A stretch of 64,000 bases of DNA from DASQZK01 sp963809925 (lineage in GTDB: Bacteria; Bacteroidota; Bacteroidia; Bacteroidales; GCA-2748055): positions 62,001 to 126,000 of the forward strand of contig CAWELH010000002.1 in assembly GCA_963809925.1 (NCBI GenBank), given 5' to 3'. How positions within the stretch are numbered: the stretch's first letter is position 1; every line of letters starts with the position of its first letter. The position numbers and the translations under genes were made by a program. Positions 54,820 through 64,000 of the stretch are shown in pieces. The notes beneath the pieces were generated by a model. The model was not told the DNA's origin, searched no databases, and saw nothing but the letters and a program-made list of their open reading frames with translations.

Positions 54820-57800
54820 ATGATAGCCAACATATTCATAAAGCGCCCGAACACGGCCATAGTTATTTCACTTATCCTGATCATACTTGGGATCATTTCC
54901 GTTGTGAATCTTCCTGTAAGTCAGTACCCTGAGATCACGCCCCCGGTAGTCCAGGTCTCTGCCATGTACATCGGCGCCGATGCCCAAACGGTTGAGCAAA
55001 CAGTGGCAACTCCAATCGAATCGGCCGTCAACGGTGTCCCGGGTATGTCGTATATGGAATCGAGCAGTACAAACAGTGGCAGTATGGGGCTCAATGTAAC
55101 CTTTAAGATCGGTACCGATATTGACATTGCAGCTCTCGACGTTCAGAACCGTGTCAATACTGCTCTTCCTAGATTGCCGGATGAAGTGAAAAACCTTGGG
55201 GTAACCGTAAGGAAGAGTACACCGGGAATCATGATGGTCATTGCGATTTTTTCTCCCGAGAAAACCCATGGTAAGAAGTTTATCGACAATTATACAAATA
55301 TATTTATTCGTGATGCTTTGTTGCGCGTTCCCGGCGTTGGAGATGTATTCACAAACGCACAGGATTTCAGTATGCGATTATGGCTCAACCCGGAAAAGCT
55401 GGCCGTCCTCAACATTTCCCCTGCCGATGTTATACAGGCAGTAAGAGAGCAAAATGTCCAGGTTGCGGCAGGAACCGTGGGAGCACCGCCCCAGCCGGAG
55501 AGCCAGGCTTTTGAATACACAGCTTTCGTCGAAGGACGGCTTGCCTCTGAAGAAGAATTCAGCAACATCATCATAAAAACTAATCCTGAGGACGGCTCCC
55601 TCGTTTACCTCAGGGATGTTGCCCGTGTTGAACTGGGTAAGTTTAAGTATCCGGGTGATTCGTATGTCGACGGTAAAATCGCCTCCTTCCTCCTTGTTTT
55701 TCAGTCGCCCGGCAGTAATGCCATGGAAACAGCCGATGGCATTTTTACCCAGATGCAGAAACTCAAAAGGTCCTTTCCCACCGATCTCGATTATATTGTT
55801 CCGTTTGAAACTGTATCAGTCGTAAAAGTATCCATTGATGAAGTAGTAAGAACCCTTCTCATTGCGCTTCTGTTGGTAGCCATCGTAGTCTTCATCTTTC
55901 TCCAGAGCTGGAGGGCCACGCTGATCCCTATCCTGGCCATTCCGGTTTCCATCATCGGGACGTTTATTTTCTTTGCACCGCTTGGATTTACCGTTAATAC
56001 CCTTACCCTGTTCGGACTTGTCCTCGCCATCGGTATTGTCGTGGATGATGCCATCATCGTCGTGGAAGCCGTGCAACATTACATCGATGACAAACATCTG
56101 TCAGCCAAAGAAGCGGCATACAAAGCAATGCAAGACATATCCGGCCCGGTTGTCGCAATTGCTCTTATCCTGGCTTCCGTGTTTGTCCCCGTCGGCTTTA
56201 TTCCGGGTATCGTTGGAAAACTTTACCAGCAATTTGCGATTACCATTGCCATTTCCGTCCTTATCTCAGCCTTCGTAGCGCTGAGCCTCACTCCTGCCCT
56301 GTGTTCACTTATACTTGTTCCAAAAAAAGTTGGCGCATCTGAACGAAAGAATTGGTTTTTCCACTGGTTCAACAGGCTGTTCGACAGAAGTCTTAACACC
56401 TATTCCTCGAGTGTAAAAACAGCCATTAAGCATTCGAGATACATTATTATTGTTCTGGTGATGGTCTTTGCCGCAACCTATTTACTGTTCACAAACAAAC
56501 CGACCGGATTTATCCCTACCGAAGATAATGGCAGGCTTTTCATAGCTTTTGAATTGCCTGAAGCGGCCTCTACATCGCGTACCGTTGAAGTATTGAACCA
56601 AATCATGGATACATTGAAGGTGACACCCGGAATAGGCCACTATGCGGGAATTGCCGGATTAAATGTCGTTTCATTTACCACGAAATCAAACAGTGGCACG
56701 GTATTCACGCAATTGAAACCATGGGAGGATCGCACATCTCACGAATTGCAACTGGAATCAATTATCAGTGATCTCAACAGACGTTTTTCCGGCATACTGG
56801 GCGTCAGAATCCTGGTAATTTCGCCTCCCTCTATCCCGGGGCTTGGAAGTACCGGCGGTTTTACATTTGTACTGCAGCAGCAGGAAAGTACCGATGATAT
56901 CCGCGGATTTCAGAATGTGGTCATGCAATTTATGGGGGCAGCCAATCAACGTAAAGAAATTGGAAGCGCCTTTACATTTTTCACTGCCAATACACCGGGT
57001 TACAAGATCAGTATTGACAGGGAAATGTGTAAAAAAGCAGGTGTACGACTCACGGATGTCTTTAGTACGCTCCAAACATTCCTGGGGAGTTTTTACATCA
57101 ACGACTTTACTTTGTATGGCCGTAACTTCAGAGTGGTTGCCCAGGCTGATACAACGTTCCGGGACAGAGTGTCGGAACTCGGCAAGTTTTATGTACGGAA
57201 CAACAGGGGCGAAATGCTCCCGTTAAGTACAATTATCAGCTATAAAGTAACGGAGAGTGCAGCCAATATTTCACATTTTAACCTATATCGTTCCGCAGAA
57301 TTTAACGGTGATGCAGCTACCGGATATAGCAGTGGTGAGGCGATCGATGCCCTGCGTGAAACAGCCGACCAAATTCTGCCGGCCGGGTACGGGTATGATT
57401 TCTCAGGCCTGAGCAGGGAAGAAATCGAAGCCGGGTCGAAATCGGTCCTGATATTTACGATTTCTATCCTTTTTGTATTCCTGTTACTTACAGCTTTATA
57501 TGAAAGCTGGTCGGTACCTTTCTCTGTCCTCCTGGCAGTTCCTCTGGGGGCTTTCGGGGCAATTCTCGCCCTCAGTTTTCTTCCCAGGCTTTCAGACAAT
57601 GTGTATGCTCAGGTAGGCCTGGTCACACTGATCGGCCTTGCAGCAAAAAACGCCATCCTTATCGTTGAATTTGCCAAACAGCGTGTCGATCACGGTATGG
57701 ATCTGAATCTCGCAACACTCGAAGCGATCCGCCTCAGGTTGCGACCAATTCTGATGACATCACTGGCATTTATCTTTGGCATTTCACCATTAATTTTTGC

Positions 57801-57990
57801 CACCGGTGCCGGTGCTATCGCCCGTGAAACTATCGGGTGGACGGTTTTCGGAGGCATGATTGCAGCCACCTTTATTGGTATCTTTATGGTGCCTGTCCTG
57901 TTTGTAGTGATAACAAGGGTAGCATATGGGAAGAAAAAGCTTGCTGAACTTAAGAAGACACATAAACAGGGAGACGACTATCATGTATAG
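54820..57990 (+). CDS. RND multidrug efflux permease (HAE1/AcrB-like)
   Basis: 1056 residues with twelve transmembrane helices in two halves. The N-terminus MIANIFIKRPNTAIVISLILIILG and the TM4 motif GIVVDDAIIVVE, with the proton-relay Asp pair, are characteristic; GLAAKNAILIVEFAK carries the TM10 Lys. The inner-membrane proton antiporter exports drugs, bile acids or detergents. Third gene of a complete tripartite efflux operon; no local regulator is adjacent, though a membrane LytTR regulator follows at 58197. Confidence 0.96.
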   Translation: MIANIFIKRPNTAIVISLILIILGIISVVNLPVSQYPEITPPVVQVSAMYIGADAQTVEQTVATPIESAVNGVPGMSYMESSSTNSGSMGLNVTFKIGTDIDIAALDVQNRVNTALPRLPDEVKNLGVTVRKSTPGIMMVIAIFSPEKTHGKKFIDNYTNIFIRDALLRVPGVGDVFTNAQDFSMRLWLNPEKLAVLNISPADVIQAVREQNVQVAAGTVGAPPQPESQAFEYTAFVEGRLASEEEFSNIIIKTNPEDGSLVYLRDVARVELGKFKYPGDSYVDGKIASFLLVFQSPGSNAMETADGIFTQMQKLKRSFPTDLDYIVPFETVSVVKVSIDEVVRTLLIALLLVAIVVFIFLQSWRATLIPILAIPVSIIGTFIFFAPLGFTVNTLTLFGLVLAIGIVVDDAIIVVEAVQHYIDDKHLSAKEAAYKAMQDISGPVVAIALILASVFVPVGFIPGIVGKLYQQFAITIAISVLISAFVALSLTPALCSLILVPKKVGASERKNWFFHWFNRLFDRSLNTYSSSVKTAIKHSRYIIIVLVMVFAATYLLFTNKPTGFIPTEDNGRLFIAFELPEAASTSRTVEVLNQIMDTLKVTPGIGHYAGIAGLNVVSFTTKSNSGTVFTQLKPWEDRTSHELQLESIISDLNRRFSGILGVRILVISPPSIPGLGSTGGFTFVLQQQESTDDIRGFQNVVMQFMGAANQRKEIGSAFTFFTANTPGYKISIDREMCKKAGVRLTDVFSTLQTFLGSFYINDFTLYGRNFRVVAQADTTFRDRVSELGKFYVRNNRGEMLPLSTIISYKVTESAANISHFNLYRSAEFNGDAATGYSSGEAIDALRETADQILPAGYGYDFSGLSREEIEAGSKSVLIFTISILFVFLLLTALYESWSVPFSVLLAVPLGAFGAILALSFLPRLSDNVYAQVGLVTLIGLAAKNAILIVEFAKQRVDHGMDLNLATLEAIRLRLRPILMTSLAFIFGISPLIFATGAGAIARETIGWTVFGGMIAATFIGIFMVPVLFVVITRVAYGKKKLAELKKTHKQGDDYHV

Positions 57991-58196
57991 ATAGAAGTCT
58001 AAATCAGGGAGAGATAGAGTTCTTTACTTCTGGTTTGTCTGGGGGTTAAGGGAAGAAAGGGATAAAGCGGTATGTTTTTCAGCCAAAAGGAAATGATTAT
58101 GTTAACTATTTTTCATATATTATCCACTTTGCCATTAAATATTATCTGATACAGTGCAGGATGCAGAGTGATAGCTATTTATTATTCTGAAATTTT

Positions 58197-59063
58197 ATGT
58201 CTCTACCGAAAAACAAATCTTTTATCGATGACTTGTCCATCAGGTATGAGTTTACAGTTACGTTCAGTATAAGTCTGGCCGTATTTCTATTTATTCTTTT
58301 TTTTCAGCCTTTTGACACCGACCAGTTCAATCTGAACGATACAGTTTTATTTCTGGCTGGTTTTGGGGGAATCAACTTTGTTTTTATGTTTGGTTTCCTC
58401 AGTCTTATCCCAAGGATTAAGAATATCTCCTTCCTGGACGATGACATTGAATCAGGCCCGGGTAATTTATCCCTTACTTTTGTATTGGTCCTCGACACTG
58501 TAGCCTTCGCATTCTACTTGCATTACGTCGGTTTGGTCTCTCTCTCTATGTATATCATGTTCAAGATCATACTCGTTTGCTTCACAGCCGTTATCCTCCT
58601 TAAGGCAATTTATGTCAACAGGAACCTCAATCATCAGGTAAGCCTCATGCAGTTGATGATTAATGAAAGCAGGGAAATACTCAAAAAATTAGAAAGCGAC
58701 CAGAATGAGGATATCGTGGAGATTTTTTCTGAAAACCGTTCTGAGAAAGTTTTAGTCATGGTAAAGGATCTGATCTATCTCCGATCGGCAGATAATTATG
58801 TGGAAATTATACACCTGGTAAATGATAAAGCTGAAAAGAAACTTATCCGCAATACGCTGAAGAATATGGAATATCTGCTGGCAAAATATCAGACCTTTGT
58901 ACGTTGCCATCGGTCATATATCATCAACCTTACCTATATTGAAAAGTTACATAACAAGAGTAGTGGATATCACATTAAGGTCGTTGGAACTGACGCTGAA
59001 GTACCGGTTTCAAGGCAGTACCTGCTTCGACTAAGGGACGCACTTGAACAGAGTCAGGTTTGA
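58197..59063 (+). CDS. Membrane-anchored LytTR-domain transcriptional regulator
   Basis: 288 residues. The N-terminal half has about four hydrophobic helices (about 18-140), and a LytTR DNA-binding domain fills about 180-285 (IYLRSADNYVEIIHL, LIRNTLKNMEYLL, FVRCHRSYIINLTYIEKL). No receiver or kinase domain is present, so it senses a signal through the membrane part, a common arrangement in Bacteroidota. It lies 206 bp after the RND operon on the same strand and might control it; that is an inference only. Confidence 0.88.
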   Translation: MSLPKNKSFIDDLSIRYEFTVTFSISLAVFLFILFFQPFDTDQFNLNDTVLFLAGFGGINFVFMFGFLSLIPRIKNISFLDDDIESGPGNLSLTFVLVLDTVAFAFYLHYVGLVSLSMYIMFKIILVCFTAVILLKAIYVNRNLNHQVSLMQLMINESREILKKLESDQNEDIVEIFSENRSEKVLVMVKDLIYLRSADNYVEIIHLVNDKAEKKLIRNTLKNMEYLLAKYQTFVRCHRSYIINLTYIEKLHNKSSGYHIKVVGTDAEVPVSRQYLLRLRDALEQSQV

Positions 59064-59218
59064 AATCGTCTTCGCCGGTTTCATTGCCACTTTATCATTT
59101 TGGAAAAAGATCGCTAACATTTAGTATCAGGAAGCCTATCACATCGGTTTCATGCTCAGAATCCTTCATTTTCGCCTTCACCGGAGAAAACCTGAATTTC
59201 TTTCCGGGAACAATGCTA

Positions 59219-60625
59219 TCAACTCCATTCCCTGTCCCAGGAATCACGGCTGTTCCATTCCTCTGTCGGGGCAAAGAGTTTCTCACCTTTCTTCAGATGT
59301 TCCTTAACAACATCCTCGTTGAGTTCGACGCCGACGCCAGGCTTTTCAGGGACAGTAACATAACCGTCCTTGAGGAAGGGCTTATCAATACCTGTTACCA
59401 GATCTTCCCACCAGGGATTATCGACCGAGTGGTGTTCCAGGGCGACAAAGTTTTCGGTGGCCGCTGCGGTATGAACTGCCCCGAGCCATGATACCGGTGA
59501 TGAGGCATGATGGAGTGCCATTGCAATACCATGTTCCTGGGCATAATCACCAATCTTTTTTGTTTCAAGGTAACCTCCCGCGGTAACCGGGTCGGGATGA
59601 ACCATGTCGACAGCCCTGTTTTCGATCAGGTTTCTGAAGCCTTCCGCGAGATAGATATCTTCGCCTGTAAGGGTGGGCACGTCAACCGACCTTGAAATTT
59701 CCTTCCACATATCGGTGTACTGCCATGGCACCAGGTCTTCCAGCCATGCCACGTTATAGGGTTCATACGCCTTAGCCAGGCGTATCATACTGTTCACACC
59801 CATGTGACCAATATGGTCGATGGCAACAGGTATTTCCCAGCCAATGGTGTCCCTCACCTGGGCCAGGTATCGAATAAGTTCAGCCGTTCCCTTGTCGGTG
59901 ATCTGTACCTGTGTAAACGGATGCCTGGTAAGACCGTAGGAACCTGGTTCCTGACTCCAGCCCTGTAAGTCACCCCAGGGTTCTGTATTTGTAAGGGTGC
60001 CAGGGATATCACGTATCAAGCTGATACCAACGTCCATCTTCATGATGGTAAAGCCCATGGCGAGCCGGCCTCTCATCTTTTCGGCAAATTTATCCGGGTC
60101 CCTTTCCGTAGGTGTATCCACGTATACCCTGACCTTATCCCTGTACTTTCCACCCAGCAACTGGTAAATCGGGACACCATATGCTTTGCCTGTCAGATCC
60201 CAGAGCGCCATTTCCACTCCCGACACGCCTCCACCCTGCCTCCCATGGCCACCAAATTGTTTGATGATCTTAAAGAGTTTCTCGACATTGCATGGATTTT
60301 CTCCGAGGATGCGACTTTTCAACATCAGGGCATATCGTTTGTCAGCTCCATCACGCACATCACCCAGACCATACACATCCTGATTTGTATAGATCTTTAT
60401 GATAGGAACCCTGCCCACCTCTGCAATTCGCATATCTGTAATTTTCAGATCGGAAGGTGACGAATACCGCTTCACGTTTTGGGTAGTATAATCCAGCTGT
60501 GCTTCAAGGGGGGCAGATAGCATCATCCCACCAAGGCTCAGCCCGCTGAGACCGGCGAGCTTCATGAAGCCCCTGCGATCGAAATGACCTCCTTGTTTTT
60601 TATTGTTCTCTGATCCGGTTGACAT
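59219..60625 (-). CDS. Tat-exported enolase-superfamily dehydratase (mandelate racemase/MLE-like)
   Basis: 468 residues. The N-terminus carries a twin-arginine signal (RRGFMK at 17-22, then a hydrophobic stretch). The catalytic barrel has metal ligands Asp270 (AIDHIGH), Glu296 (WLEDLVPW) and Glu322 (TGEDIY), with HHASSP at 372-377 in the active site. The pattern resembles sugar-acid dehydratases. Export of such an enzyme is unusual outside Bacteroidota and Planctomycetes. It is divergent from the BASS-RraA operon, and a shared sugar-acid pathway is plausible. Substrate not determined. Confidence 0.88.
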   Translation of the reverse strand: MSTGSENNKKQGGHFDRRGFMKLAGLSGLSLGGMMLSAPLEAQLDYTTQNVKRYSSPSDLKITDMRIAEVGRVPIIKIYTNQDVYGLGDVRDGADKRYALMLKSRILGENPCNVEKLFKIIKQFGGHGRQGGGVSGVEMALWDLTGKAYGVPIYQLLGGKYRDKVRVYVDTPTERDPDKFAEKMRGRLAMGFTIMKMDVGISLIRDIPGTLTNTEPWGDLQGWSQEPGSYGLTRHPFTQVQITDKGTAELIRYLAQVRDTIGWEIPVAIDHIGHMGVNSMIRLAKAYEPYNVAWLEDLVPWQYTDMWKEISRSVDVPTLTGEDIYLAEGFRNLIENRAVDMVHPDPVTAGGYLETKKIGDYAQEHGIAMALHHASSPVSWLGAVHTAAATENFVALEHHSVDNPWWEDLVTGIDKPFLKDGYVTVPEKPGVGVELNEDVVKEHLKKGEKLFAPTEEWNSRDSWDREWS

Positions 60626-60838
60626 AATTTCAGGATTATAAGGTTAAACATTACTGACTTCATTCACCAAAAATCAAATAACTTTCTGAAGAAATTCAAA
60701 AATTCCTTTTAAAGTTAAAGAATCAGAATTAATTTCGGGAATATCTGGCGACAGTTATTCTGTGCCGGTATAAAATTCCTGTCGGAATAAAAGAGGAGAA
60801 TCTGTGAATGATGGCTTCAATTCAACCAAAACTGACCA

Positions 60839-62149
60839 ATGAAAAATAAGAACCTTTACCGTATCCTGTTATGGATCTCGTTCTTTCTGGCCGCTGGAGT
60901 CATCGTCTCTCTTGTTTTTAAGCTTACAAGTTTTACAGGACCTCTTCTCATCCTGTTTTTCCTGATCCTTGCATTTGGTGTCAGAGGAAATAATTTTCTG
61001 CGTGGATTCTCCTACACCATCATGATTTTTACAGCGGTGACTATCGCCATGTTCTATCCTGACATTTTCAGGAGCTGGGGAAAGTTTGAATTAAAGATAC
61101 TTATTGTTCCACTCTTGCAGATCATCATGTTCGGTATGGGTTCACAAATGAGTTTCAGGGATTTTGCAGCTGTGGTAAAGATGCCCAAAGGTGTGATCCT
61201 TGGGTTAGTTTGTCAGTTCACCATCATGCCTTTTGTGGGGTACATCATTGCAACGTCCTTTGGTTTTCCGCCTGAGATTGCCGCCGGAATCATCCTCGTT
61301 GGTGCCTCGCCGAGCGGGCTGGCTTCTAATGTAATGTCGTTTATTGCCAAAGCAAACCTTGCACTTTCCGTGTCGCTGACAGCCTTTGCCACTATGCTGG
61401 CTCCCATTATCACGCCGTTAATGATGAAATGGCTTGCCGGGCAGTTTGTCCCGATCAATTTCTGGGCGATGATGATTGGAATAATAAACATCGTCATTCT
61501 ACCGATCATTGCAGGACTGATTTTTAACTCCGTTGCATATGGAAAGGATGGCAGAAAAAGTACTCTGATCCAGCTTGCTGTGTATCTTACTGTTATTGTG
61601 CTGAAGAATTTCATCCTATACAGTACTGGTGATGAGGAGCTTGCAAATGTTGTGCTACAGCTAGGGAAGGATATATTCTGGTTCCTTTTACTTCCGCTGA
61701 TTGCAGCTTACATTTTCAAAGCTATAATGCAGGGCAAAAATGACTTTATGGACAGGATTCTTGCATTTTTCTCCATGGCAGGCATCGGTATAATTATAGC
61801 GATCATTACTGCTGCGGGCAGGGATAGTCTTTTGGACATCGGCGTGATACTAATTTTTGCCAGTTTGTTGCACAATGTGACCGGCTATTTTCTGGGCTAT
61901 TGGATCTGCCGCTTCGCCCGTATGGATGAAAAATCATGCCGTACTATCGCCCTTGAAGTTGGTATGCAGAATGGAGGACTTGCCTCCGGGATAGCTTTAC
62001 AGATGGGGAAAGTGGCCACCGTCGGTCTCGCCCCTGCAGTATTCGGTCCGTTGATGAACATCACCGGATCATCCCTGGCTACCTGGTGGCGCGGGAAACC
62101 GGTAAAGGATCCGGATATTGAACAACATGTCGAAAAAATAACAGTGTAA
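60839..62149 (+). CDS. BASS-family (bile acid:sodium symporter-type) transporter
   Basis: 436 residues, about 11 hydrophobic helices, with an N-terminal extension compared with usual 300-330-residue members. The family signature region reads GASPSGLASNVMSFIAKANL and LSVSLTAFATMLAPIITPLM, which includes the crossed helices of the sodium site. It imports organic anions with sodium; a sugar acid or keto acid would fit the neighbouring dehydratase and RraA-like genes. It is 21 bp before the RraA-like gene. Confidence 0.88.
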   Translation: MKNKNLYRILLWISFFLAAGVIVSLVFKLTSFTGPLLILFFLILAFGVRGNNFLRGFSYTIMIFTAVTIAMFYPDIFRSWGKFELKILIVPLLQIIMFGMGSQMSFRDFAAVVKMPKGVILGLVCQFTIMPFVGYIIATSFGFPPEIAAGIILVGASPSGLASNVMSFIAKANLALSVSLTAFATMLAPIITPLMMKWLAGQFVPINFWAMMIGIINIVILPIIAGLIFNSVAYGKDGRKSTLIQLAVYLTVIVLKNFILYSTGDEELANVVLQLGKDIFWFLLLPLIAAYIFKAIMQGKNDFMDRILAFFSMAGIGIIIAIITAAGRDSLLDIGVILIFASLLHNVTGYFLGYWICRFARMDEKSCRTIALEVGMQNGGLASGIALQMGKVATVGLAPAVFGPLMNITGSSLATWWRGKPVKDPDIEQHVEKITV

Positions 62150-62170
62150 ACGAAATAAATTTCAAACATT

Positions 62171-63097
62171 ATGAAAAGGATAACCATATTGGTTGCAGCA
62201 CTTATTTTCCTACCGAAAATGATCCTTCACTGCCAGTTTTTCGATACAAAGGAAGAGGTTATTTATTACACCCAGGAATGGGCCGGAGAACGATTCCCCG
62301 ACGGCAGACCAAAAGTTCCGCAGCGGATCCTGGAAAGGATGAAGAACGTTTCTATTGAGGAAGCCTGGGGAATTCTCCGGTCGAAGGGTTACCAAAATCA
62401 ATATGCCGGTAACTGGACCATCCTCCATGAAGATCAGGCTATGACAGGCAGGGCGGTCACGGCCTGCTATCTGCCAAAACGTCCGGAAATTTCCGACCGC
62501 CTTACTGAAAAGGGACATCAGGCTGGCCGGATTGGTGCCATGAACTCCTGGCCCATTGATGTTTTGCAATCCGGAGATATTTATGTGGCCGACTGTTTCG
62601 GAAAAATTATTGACGGCACGCTGATCGGTGACAATCTCGGAAATGCCATTTACGCCAATTCAGGTAACGGTGTTGTTTTTGATGCCGGTGCAAGGGACGT
62701 CGAGGGGCTGGAGGAAATTGAAGGCTTCAATGCCTGGGTAAGGGGTTGGCATCCCTCATTTCTTCAGGAAACCATGCTTATGGGGATAAATGTTCCGATC
62801 AGAATCGGCGAAGCAGTTGTTTTCCCCGGGGATGTAGTACTGGCAAAGAAGGAAGGTGTACTCTTCATCCCGGCACACCTTGCCGAAGAAGTGGTGATCC
62901 GTTCGGAATTTATTATGCTCCGCGACAAATTCGGACACGAGATGCTCCGTCTTGGCCGATACACGCCAGGTCAGATCGACGGTCGATGGGACGAAGATAT
63001 AAAGTCTGCATTTATGAAATGGATTGATGAGAACCCGGATCAATTGCCGATGTCGAGGAAAGAACTGGATGAGTTTCTGAAAGACAGAACATGGTAA
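62171..63097 (+). CDS. Exported RraA-family protein (HMG/CHA aldolase or decarboxylase-like)
   Basis: 308 residues with an apparent signal peptide (1-21, ALIFLPKMILHC). The RraA fold motif (IGDNLGNAIYANSGNGVVFD, then Arg175-Asp176 in AGARD) is present; the Arg and Asp bind pyruvate/oxaloacetate and the metal in HMG aldolases. An extra N-terminal segment of about 90 residues is unlike RraA itself. The enzyme would cleave a keto acid such as a hydroxy-methyl-oxoglutarate derivative or decarboxylate oxaloacetate. It is 21 bp behind the BASS gene. Confidence 0.85.
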   Translation: MKRITILVAALIFLPKMILHCQFFDTKEEVIYYTQEWAGERFPDGRPKVPQRILERMKNVSIEEAWGILRSKGYQNQYAGNWTILHEDQAMTGRAVTACYLPKRPEISDRLTEKGHQAGRIGAMNSWPIDVLQSGDIYVADCFGKIIDGTLIGDNLGNAIYANSGNGVVFDAGARDVEGLEEIEGFNAWVRGWHPSFLQETMLMGINVPIRIGEAVVFPGDVVLAKKEGVLFIPAHLAEEVVIRSEFIMLRDKFGHEMLRLGRYTPGQIDGRWDEDIKSAFMKWIDENPDQLPMSRKELDEFLKDRTW

Positions 63098-63108
63098 TGA
63101 GGGATTGA

Positions 63109-63140
63109 TTTGGTGATCTACCTCCGCTTCAGCGAAGGCA
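63109..63140 (+). repeat. Fragment of the dispersed element leader (copy D)
   Basis: TTTGGTGATCTACCTCCGCT matches TTTGGTGATCCACCTACGCT of copy A at 18 of 20 positions, then diverges (TCAGCGAAGGC). It sits between the RraA-like stop and the end of the convergent malQ gene. Confidence 0.55.
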
Positions 63141-63149
63141 AAGACCCCA

Positions 63150-64000
63150 TCACTCCTCCCCTCCAAGCCTTCCATATACCCTGGTAAAGCGCTGCATCAT
63201 TTTCTCTGTCGAAGGAAGGATATCGCCCTCTTCCATCCGCCAGGTCCAGTTGCCGGTTATCGTAGCCGGCTTGTTCATCCTGGCATTTCTGTCAAGGCCA
63301 AGGTAGTCCTGCATCGGGACAATGACCGTATTCGCCACGGACATAAAGGCCATCCTGATCATTTCATGATTGCAGTTTCGACTGTTAATCCTTTTTCCGG
63401 AATATTTTCTAAGTCGTTTGATAGATTTACCAGTTAGCTCGTACCTGTACCAGCCCTGCAGCGTGTTATTATCGTGCGTCCCGGTGTATACAACACTGTT
63501 TTGCCGATGATTATGCGGACTATGCACCGATGCAGCCATATCTTCCCCGAAGGCAAATTGGAGTACGCTCATACCGGGTAAATTGAATTTATCTCTCAGC
63601 TCATACACGGCCTGATTTACGTCTCCCAGATCTTCAGCGATGAAAGGCATGTCCGGGAAATCTTTCAGGATACTGTTTAAAAAGTCCTCACCGGGTCCTT
63701 CTACCCATACTCCTTTTTCGGCAGTTTCGTGACCTGCGGGTACTTCCCAGAAATCAGCAAATGCTCTGAAATGATCTATCCGTACCAGGTCGAAGAGTTC
63801 CAGATTCCTGGCGAGCCTCCGCTTCCACCATGTGTACCTGTTTTTCTTCATAAGCTCCCATCGATACACCGGCATATTCCACAATTGACCTTTCTCATCA
63901 AAATAATCAGGAGGTACACCGGCAACTTTCTCCATTTTTTTATCAGGACTGAGACTGAAAAGATGTGGTTCAGCCCACACATCAGCGCTATCGAATCCAA
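63150..64000 (-). CDS. malQ: 4-alpha-glucanotransferase, C-terminal part (5' end outside window)
   Basis: The minus-strand frame is open past the window edge; the visible residues begin GFDSADVWAEPHLFSLSPDK, a GH77 signature that includes VAGVPPDYF. The substrate-binding region continues with LVRIDHFRAFADFWEVPA, FIAEDLGDV (catalytic Glu/Asp) and THDNNT. It disproportionates maltodextrins in the cytoplasm during starch or glycogen use. 283 codons are visible. It converges on the RraA-like gene. Confidence 0.94.
   Translation of the reverse strand, partial: GFDSADVWAEPHLFSLSPDKKMEKVAGVPPDYFDEKGQLWNMPVYRWELMKKNRYTWWKRRLARNLELFDLVRIDHFRAFADFWEVPAGHETAEKGVWVEGPGEDFLNSILKDFPDMPFIAEDLGDVNQAVYELRDKFNLPGMSVLQFAFGEDMAASVHSPHNHRQNSVVYTGTHDNNTLQGWYRYELTGKSIKRLRKYSGKRINSRNCNHEMIRMAFMSVANTVIVPMQDYLGLDRNARMNKPATITGNWTWRMEEGDILPSTEKMMQRFTRVYGRLGGEE

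Noticed and set aside
59060..59491. 143-codon plus-strand frame after the LytTR gene
   Set aside because: Overlaps the well-supported minus-strand enolase-superfamily gene for most of its length and has no protein features.

Overview
The window is chromosomal DNA of a Bacteroidota bacterium. Evidence for this is two tandem SusC/SusD pairs, SusD-type lipoproteins, C-terminal type IX secretion (T9SS) sorting domains, a DUF1735 lipoprotein, secreted sulfatases and glycoside hydrolases, and -7 boxes of the TAnnTTTG type. A free-living Bacteroidales/Marinilabiliales-type polysaccharide degrader is the best guess; the species cannot be named from the sequence. Layout: 1-437 is the end of a sodium:solute symporter, followed by a fatty acid desaturase. 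2228-3552 is a striking non-coding repeat block: a dispersed element whose 91-bp 3' part is amplified 13 times in perfect register, followed by 8-bp and 16-bp microrepeats. 3638-7587 encodes a secreted esterase and a secreted GH2 exo-glycosidase. A tRNA-Lys(CUU) with its terminator lies at 7705-7816. 8041-12692 holds small lipoproteins, a Gfo/Idh/MocA + zinc-type dehydrogenase operon and a small exported protein. 12802-45417 is a large polysaccharide utilisation locus (PUL). A GH78 rhamnosidase gene converges on a long minus-strand series: SusC, SusD, SusC, SusD, DUF1735 lipoprotein, GH127, GH49/GH28-like beta-helix, ADP-ribosylglycohydrolase, T9SS esterase, T9SS binding protein, beta-helix protein, sulfatase. 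A second minus-strand series lies upstream: LacI regulator, GRP-type sugar permease, ribokinase, sulfatase, GH20. Four copies of a LacI-like half-palindrome (GTTTGYGCAA) sit in front of lacI, the permease, susC and the T9SS binding protein, so the two series look like one regulon. Working model: sulfated, rhamnose/arabinose/hexosamine-containing glycan is cut outside the cell, pulled in by the two SusCD pairs, and a ribose-type sugar is imported by the permease and phosphorylated by the ribokinase. 45551-46213 is an intergenic block with two more copies of the dispersed element and two REP-like motifs. 46383-63097 contains a GH2 beta-galactosidase-type lipoprotein, an HtrA-like protease with an inverted repeat abutting its start, a lipoprotein cytochrome c, a GNAT, a complete RND efflux operon, a membrane LytTR regulator, a Tat-exported enolase-superfamily enzyme divergent from a BASS transporter + exported RraA-like pair. 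The window ends inside a 4-alpha-glucanotransferase gene. All functional calls rest on reading motifs by eye; no database search was run.
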